Shown here piece by piece: positions 57,301 to 64,000 of a stretch of DNA of 64,000 nt. Position numbers and translations under genes: made by a program. How positions within the stretch are numbered: position 1 is the first letter of the stretch; every line of letters starts with the position of its first letter. The notes under the pieces are model-generated. The model ran no database searches and had not been told where the DNA came from. It saw nothing but the letters and a program-made list of their open reading frames with translations. Origin of the DNA: Bryopsis sp. KO-2023 (taxonomy: Eukaryota > Chlorophyta > Ulvophyceae > Bryopsidales > Bryopsidaceae); contig BSYQ01000005.1 in assembly GCA_030272585.1 (NCBI GenBank), positions 186,001 through 250,000 on the forward strand, written 5' to 3'.

Positions 57301-60300
57301 ATACCATTTCTCGCACAGATACTGGAACACAAGAGGGGATGAAAAATCAATGTCTGCAAATGAAGCAACATTGTCGACGGCGTCCAAAATGGCTGTTCTG
57401 TTCAGCGAAGACACAAGCCCTGAATCTCTAACCAAAAGGATTCCACCAAGAACACTGATAATGTGCATTTCAGAAGATGGGGTTGCTCCAAACCTGATAA
57501 CAAAGTACCGCCCCCCGTGTCCCGTTGTCGTCATCACGAACAATGACAGCGTTCTCCGTCAATGCAACACTTTCTTTGGTCAGATCGGCTTAAAGGTATC
57601 ATCCCAGTGCCGCAACCTCCTTTCAAAACGATATGTGGAGTGGTATACAAAAACCCAACAATGTGTGGATTTCGTCTGCCTGTAGCACGGAAATTTGAAG
57701 GGAGACTTGGCCACCATGGTTCTGAAGTCGATCAATGTCGTGGAGCTTCAAGGAGTTGAAATGCGGTACTGCAAAGTGATCGTTGTGCACAACAAAGAGG
57801 ATGGCAGTGCCGATGTCAACCCTGAGATAAAAGTCTTGAGGACAGATGTAGGAATGCCAGGCGCCAAGAGCACTCAGAATCTGGGAAAGTTTTCAGGTGG
57901 GCTTCCGGCGCTGTAGATCTAATTGAGACCAGTATTGAGTGAGGGAAAGCACATACTAGAAGAACCAAAAGCCATTTGAGTGACGGCGAATGCAACCTTG
58001 TAGGAAAACCAGTCGTGAGGCGTGGTGTCCAAACGTTTCGGTCAATAAGGACAAACCTGGCGCTGATAACCAAGCCTGTGGGGAAACCGAGATCAACGAA
58101 GATTGTTGGGACAATGGGTCCAAAATGCTGGTCGGAGGAGTCTCTTGGCAAGCTCATCGACGCTGGCCTTGATATCGTCAGGCTAAACTTTTCACATGGA
58201 ACTCACGAGCAGCATTTCGAGGTCCTTGAAAGATTCAGAAAGGTGAGAACTCAAGCAAACCAGGGGATTCGGCAGCAATGAGGTTCAGCCACATAATTTT
58301 CAATTTCTCTGATGGGCTTCAATATCTCTGATTTGTTCATATGTGCAGGTTTGTTCGCTGAAGGCGGCTGAGTTTAAGAGTCGGGGGGTATCATGTCCAC
58401 CATCTTGGGCTTGTCTTTTGGATACAAAGGGTCCTGAGATTAGGACAGCGATGCTCAAGGATCACAAACCAATCGAGCTAGTTGCAAATCAGGAGGTCAT
58501 AGTGGAGGCTGTGGGTGATAAGTACACATCATTCGAAGGATACAAAAGCGAAACTGAAACGAGAATCGGTCTCTCATACGCTCGGCTTTGCCAGAGTGTT
58601 TCGGAAGGTGCGACTAACATACACACCAAGGGCTGCAAACTTCAATTTCGAATTCGAAAGGAAATTCCAAGTTGTAAGCATGCTTTATTCATGTTGCACA
58701 TCCAGGGGATTTAATTCTACTGGCTGATGGAACTCTCACCATCAAGGTTCTTCACGTGATCAACGCAAAGGAGCTAAAGGGAAAAGTTTTAAATACAAAA
58801 GAATTGGGTGAAAGGAAAAACTGCAATCTGCCTGGTAAGAATGAGCAGGCATGTTTTTTTCTGGTGCTCCTCTGAATCTGTCGGATATATATGAAGGTCT
58901 AGTTGGCACCTGGCAGGGGTGAAGGTTCAGCTGCCTGTGCTCACGGAAAAGGACATTCACGATTTGAAGAATTTCGCCTGTAAGCACAATATGGATTATG
59001 TGGCCGCATCATTCGTCCAGGTACGATATGCATTGTACTTTGGTGTGATTCGTTACGGTTTCTCTGAGCTTCAGATAAGAATGGATTTTCCCACCGCCTT
59101 TTTTTCACTTGCGTTATTCACAAGAGCGTACATCTTTGTTTTCCCGTGTGTGTGCAGTAGTGCGGGGAAGATGTGAAATTCATTCGGGGTGTTCTCAACG
59201 AGGCTGGAGGCGACGCCATTAAGATCATATCGAAGATAGAAAATCGAGAGGGACTGAACAACTTCGACGAAATTCTTGCGGAAACTGATGGCGTCATGGT
59301 TGCCAGAGGTGACCTGGGAATGGAAATACCAGCAGAGAAGGTGAGCGATAGATCATCTCTGGACAGCGCGTGCATGTATTGCGACCATATGCGGCTGGGT
59401 AACGAACGTCTGTTTCGCTATTTCCAGGTGCCCTTGGCGCAAAAGATGCTGATCACCAAATGCAACATAGCTGGGAAGTTCGTTATCACGGCTACGCAGA
59501 TGCTGGAGTCAATGATAGGCAATCCCAGACCAACACGAGCAGAAATGACCGATGTCGCCAATGCTATTCTAGATGGAACGGACGCAGTCATGCTCTCAGG
59601 GGAAACCGCCAACGGGGCTTTCCCTGAGGGAGCTGTATCCACGATGGCCGCGATATGTCGAAACGCCGAGCAGATGGTCACTGGTCATCGAAGGTTTGAG
59701 TTTCTTCGCAATTCGACACCAAAGCCAATGACAGATGCGGAGGCTGTGGCGTCTGCAGCTGTGATGACTGCAATGGACATCAAGGTGGGCCTCTGACGCT
59801 CACAGCATTCTCCAGCTCTGTTTCGTTGTTTTCCTAACTGAGAGACACCGTGTTCCCCATGCAGGCAAAAGCAATCCTATGTCTGACGACCTCGGGGCGT
59901 GCTGCGAAACTCGTGTCCAAGTACAGACCAAAAGTACCAGTGTTTGTTGTGTCCCCAAACGAGGCAGTGGTGCGCCAGTGCCGGTCTTACTTCGGACAAA
60001 GAGGAATTCTCATGAGTCACGATGGTTCGACAGTCAGGGAGGTGGTTGATATGCTCGTCAAAGAAGCCAAAGCTCGAGTAAGCAAAGCTCTTTCATCAAA
60101 AGGGTACTGTATGGAAGTGGCTACACGAGATGATCGTCGTTCAACGGAAGTGGCGGCTTGATTTCGCTGTAGTTTTGCAGATATTGATTATCACTGTGGT
60201 CTTGCTTTCTTCAGGGTGTTATTGACTTGCAGCCTACAGACCAAATCGTTTTAGTTGGCCGGCGTAGCACCACGGTCATCGACGACCAGCGATTGACGAT

Positions 60301-63300
60301 GCGTACAGTAGTGGTTGGAGATCCAGGAAGCGTCGTTGACGTCGGGCACACAGCCTATGCAGGAGAAAAGACTGTTTTCTACAGGTACATCAAAACACCC
60401 CCCTCCGAAATCGAGTTTAGAAAAACAACTGGAGTCTTATTCCTTCATGTTATGCACAGATCAACAAAGATTGGCCTGGACACCATATACGACGAGGCTA
60501 AGTACAAATTCGTTGTGCGCAAAACGAAAATAATTTGCACCATGGGGCCGAAATGTTGGTCTGAATCGGGACTTGCAGGGCTGCTGGATTCAGGGATGAA
60601 TGTGATGCGTTTGAATTTTTCTCATGGCAGCCATGAAGGTCATTTTGAGGTTCTTGAGAGATTCAGAAAGGTGAGAACGAGTTTTCAAAAAGCCAGAAAC
60701 ATTACTAAGACCAAAAAAAAACATTACATTACTAAAATAATAAAAATGGTAAACTGTAAAAATTATTCATAAAACATAGCAACAAGAGGCCATCATCCTC
60801 ACGCCGGAAAACTACAAGAACACCTGAATTTCAATTTCAAGTAGTACGTAATGATGCACCGGGATTTACTTGTGAATCTAACCAAAAGAAAGTAAAGAAG
60901 GGAACGCAATAGCATCAAGAACAGGTGGACTCACTCCTCTAACATTGATCTCCAAGAATTTGTGGAGAAATTTGGAGTGTCCTTTCCAATGTCAGTGAGA
61001 ATAAACTCTGAACATGAACGCTTCAGGTTAGAAAGGAGAAGAAAAGTTCGGCGGCGTGCCTTCTGGACACTAAGGGACCGGAAGTGCGAACTGCAATGCT
61101 CAAAAACCACGAGCCGATCAGTCTTGAGGCAGGCCAGGAAATCGTAATCGAAGCTGTGGGGGATGAATATACAGAGTTTGAGGGCCACAAAGATGAGAAC
61201 GAAACGCGGATTGGACTATCATATGCAAAGCTCTGTCAAAGTGTCGCGCCTGGAAACAAAATACTTCTGGCCGATGGGACTATTTCTATCGAAGTCTTGG
61301 AAGTTCTCAATGATCGGGAGCTCAAGGGCAAGGTCTTGAACTCGAAAGTCCTCGGTGAACGCAAGAACTGCAATCTTCCTGGAGTCAAGGTCGACATCCC
61401 CGTTTTGACGGAAAAGGATATCGACGACTTAAAAAACTTCGCCTGCAAGCACGACATGGATTTCGTAGCCGCGTCATTTGTCCAAACTAAGGAGGATGTG
61501 CAACTTATCAGAAAAGTCTTGAACGAGGCGGGCGGCAATAACATAAAGATCATTTCGAAAATAGAGAACGCTGAAGGGCTTAAGAACTTCGACGAAATTC
61601 TCGAAGTTACGGATGGAGTGATGGTTGCTAGGGGCGATCTTGGGATGGAAATCCCCGTCGAAAAGGTCCCCTTAGCACAAAAGATGATGGCAACGAAGGC
61701 TAATATTGCTGGAAAATTTGTGATTTGCGCGACGCAAATGCTGGAGTCTATGATCACCAACCCTGTTCCCACCAGGGCAGAAATGACAGACGTTGCGAAC
61801 GCTGTCTTCGATGGTGTGGATGCCGTGATGCTGTCGGGTGAAAGTGCGAATGGAGAGTACCCGGATGTCGCAGTTTCAACGATGGCGAACATTTGTAGGA
61901 GTGCCGAGCTCGGAGTAAACTTCGACCAAGTCTTCAACTACATTCGTGAATTCACCCCAAAGCCTGTGGGAACCGTTGAAGCAGTGGCAAGCACAATGGC
62001 CAAAAATGCAGTGGATATCAAACCAGGCAAGTTTCCCAATCATATTCATCCCTTCTCTACCCACAAGACGAGCCGAGGCTGTGTGCTACGCAAGTGCAAT
62101 TTTCGATGGCGACGTGAGTTCTTATGATATTAAGACAACCGCCCATTTACATTCTTGTCTTGTTCCAGGTATGCTGCTGGCGTTTTCTGAGGGTGGAAAG
62201 ACGGTCCAGATGATTTCCAAGTACAGACCTTCTTGTCCCGTGCTTGTGGTCACCGCAAATCCACATCTGGCGAGACAATGCTCTGTCTACTTCTCTGCGC
62301 ACGTGATGTTATTAGACGAGCCCGTGAGGGGAGACCTTCTCCCATACGTGAAGAGTGCGCTGAGTTATGGAGTTCAAAATGGGCTGTGTGTGGCTGGGAA
62401 AGAGGTGCTGGTGCTCACAAGCACCACAGTGGCGAAGGACGGAGAAGGTATGTGTGTGTATGCACTCTGAATAGTCCACTGGGGCTGCCAATTTTATGTG
62501 TTTTGTGTTTCGGATCTTATGTTGGGAAAGCTAATTTGGACACAACGTTCAACGTTCAGGTAACAAGGATCAGTTGCCACAGCGGGAAACATATTGCACG
62601 ATCGCACCTGGGAATTTGGATTACGGAAAGCTGGGAACATTGGCCCCGTTCGTGAAAGGATCTGAAATGAACCAGACCTCCAAAATCATTTCGCTGCGTT
62701 CTACCGTCATCGACCTCAAAATGCTCACTGAAGAATCCACCACGGTTCGAAAAACGAAAATCATGGCAACTCTGGGACCCGCTTGTGATTCTGATGAAGT
62801 CTTGGGGAAGATGCTGGATCGAGGTTTGAATGGGGCTACAATTCAGATTGCCTGTAATAGAATAGGCGACATCAAGCCATTGCTCGCTCGATTCCGAAAG
62901 GTGGGAGATACAATCGAAAATTACTGCAAGACATCTTGAGCTTTCGTTTTTCAAGCTTTTGAACTCGTTTTTTTCTTTAAACAGGTCTGCAAAGAAAAAT
63001 CTCAACAAGTAGCCACGGTGGTAGACATCACAGGTCCAGAGTTTGAAGCTAATAGCTTCTTGAGTGCAAAGGGGGAAACACTTCAATCAATTGAACTCGC
63101 AGAGAAACAGCTGGTTTGGATCCAAGTGGCTTCGACTAGCCAAGGCTCTGACGAGCATCCCACCATACAATTGACCCCATCAGATGGCACCTCCACATTG
63201 AAAAGTGAAGAACGGTTGCAGAATCAGGCAAGAAACCGCTTCTTGAACAGCTTTCAACGACCCTATTCCAATCTGGCGGCTGTGCGTTGAATATCGGAAT

Positions 63301-64000
63301 CTTGACGATCGAATTTAGGGTTCCAGCATTCATCTCGAAATTATAAAGATGCAAAGCGAAGGTTTGTTCTTGGCGGAGGTGCTCAGCGCCGGCAAGATTG
63401 ATCAACACAGCACGCTACATGCCCTGGCATTCAACCCCCGGGAAAAACACTTGGCTTCCCTGAGAGATGTCCTCATCGAATTTGAGGTGAACTCTCCAGA
63501 CTTGTTGTATCTGCGGTTGTTCATGACGACAGAACCAACGCTGACAGCCATCCTGTTCAGGTTGCGTTTCTTGCAGCGTCCGTGGGATGCAGTGAAGATG
63601 TTGAAGACATTCGCGAGTCGGTGGCGATCGATGATCTAAAGTTTTTGTCCAAAGTTGATGGGACGAAGCCCCTGAAGGAGATGGACAGCGTTATAGAGGC
63701 CAGCGATGGAATCGTAGTCGCCAGAGGCGCTCTTGGAGCGTCAATTAGCCCTGAAAAGGTAAACTGAGAACCTAGGGCAAAGCTCCTTTCTGCCTTGTGC
63801 ACTTGCAGATGATCGACCCGTGCCTTCCTTTGCAGGTTACATTGGCGCAGAATATGCTTATAACGAAGACCAACATTGCTGGGAAAATCGCAATATTATC
63901 GTGCCAAATTCTCGAATCCATGGTATCAAACCCTCGACCCACTCGTGCCGAGATGACAGACGTAGCGAACGCGGTCTTTGACGGAGCCGACTGCTTGCTG
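54370..64000 (+). CDS. Tandem pyruvate kinase polyprotein, at least 4 PK domains, 3' end outside window
   Basis: Pyruvate kinase makes pyruvate and ATP from phosphoenolpyruvate and ADP. Twenty-six exons join in phase into 2,078 residues before the window ends: 54370-54405, 54635-54708, 54854-55017, 55109-55404, 55642-55867, 56271-56503, 56657-56836, 56940-57220, 57319-57595, 57686-57896, 58004-58242, 58349-58607, 58706-58834, 58917-59020, 59161-59340, 59428-59784, 59865-60077, 60215-60384, 60460-60670, 61027-62026, 62169-62447, 62560-62900, 62985-63227, 63319-63486, 63561-63758, 63836-64000. The N-terminus [12 protein letters not shown] suggests myristoylation and palmitoylation. PK domains begin near residues 140, 690, 1230 and 1768. 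Domains 1-3 keep [29 protein letters not shown] and ATQMLES. Introns after exons 3, 20 and 23 begin GC. A set of separate tandem genes is excluded by in-phase linker exons without stops or new starts. Confidence 0.9.
55109..57896 (+). other. PK domain 1 of the polyprotein
   Basis: Motifs in order: [62 protein letters not shown], then a C-domain (MAVLFSEDT ... [14 protein letters not shown]). All residues that bind phosphoenolpyruvate, the metal ions and K+ in known enzymes appear present. After the C-domain a linker ([20 protein letters not shown]) leads into domain 2. Confidence 0.88.
58004..60384 (+). other. PK domain 2 of the polyprotein
   Basis: Motifs [62 protein letters not shown] and a C-domain ([20 protein letters not shown], the usual T-x-x-G-R-x-A signature) are all seen. 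The exon corresponding to the 233-nt exon of domain 1 is split here into 129 plus 104 nt. A 9-residue insertion (SRGVSCPPS) precedes WACLLDTKG. Confidence 0.88.
60460..62447 (+). other. PK domain 3 of the polyprotein, mostly one exon
   Basis: [62 protein letters not shown] and a C-domain ([19 protein letters not shown]) are all intact. The 1,000-nt exon 61027-62026 covers what domains 1 and 2 spread over four and five exons. Confidence 0.9.
62560..64000 (+). other. PK domain 4 of the polyprotein, catalytic residues lost, runs off window
   Basis: The fold signature remains: [14 protein letters not shown] at the start, [18 protein letters not shown] near the window end, and shared intron positions after FRK and before V-x-x-AQ. 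The catalytic segments are replaced: the RLNFSHG position reads [16 protein letters not shown] reads [14 protein letters not shown] reads LSKVDG, ARGDLG reads ARGALG, and ATQMLES reads SCQILES. The domain looks structurally kept but catalytically dead. Confidence 0.85.

Noticed and set aside
54370-64000. Four separate tandem pyruvate kinase genes
   Set aside because: Linker exons join the modules in phase with good splice sites, and no in-frame stop, new start exon or polyadenylation signal separates them.

Overview
The window is eukaryotic nuclear DNA from an intron-rich, probably flagellated protist. Host genes have many short exons with GT-AG introns (and at least three GC-AG introns). They include nuclear machinery (an ELL elongation factor, the U2AF large subunit, a condensin-subunit fragment) and flagellum-type proteins (a sperm-tail PG-rich repeat protein and a dynein-like exon). 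An MGCG N-terminus on a pyruvate kinase and the mix of gypsy and hAT elements would fit an alveolate such as a chromerid, but that is only a guess; the sequence does not settle the lineage.

Layout: 1-2236 holds nothing I recognise. 2237-7553 (minus) is a complete 11-exon ELL gene. 8581-9300 is a GTGCGGGG repeat element with a large perfect hairpin. 9627-12669 (minus) is a truncated condensin subunit 1 (NCAPD2-like) fragment with A/T-homopolymer introns. 12762-18904 is a young Ty3/gypsy chromovirus (minus). 19182-19431 is a small inverted-repeat element with a tRNA-like B box. 19666-34771 is a second, 15-kb chromovirus (plus) that carries an apparently intact hAT DNA transposon (22340-27329) inserted in its Gag region. 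34772-35300 is a short host exon beside it. 36129-37313 has a dynein-like exon. 37964-39462 (plus) is a previously unlisted small secreted cysteine-rich protein assembled from six exons. 41383-46060 (plus) is a nine-exon U2AF2. 48016-48960 (minus) is an intronless PG-rich-repeat protein. 50235-52849 (plus) is an unrecognised multi-exon gene. 54370 to the window end (plus) is the most striking gene: one continuous reading frame over 26 exons encoding at least four tandem pyruvate kinase domains, the first three with their catalytic motifs and the fourth without.

The gene models for ELL, U2AF2, the secreted protein, the hAT transposase and the pyruvate kinase were checked by hand for splice sites and reading phase; every junction keeps frame. 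The window therefore combines a gene-dense right part (splicing, flagellum, glycolysis) with a repeat-rich centre in which elements are nested three deep (host exon, LTR element, hAT).
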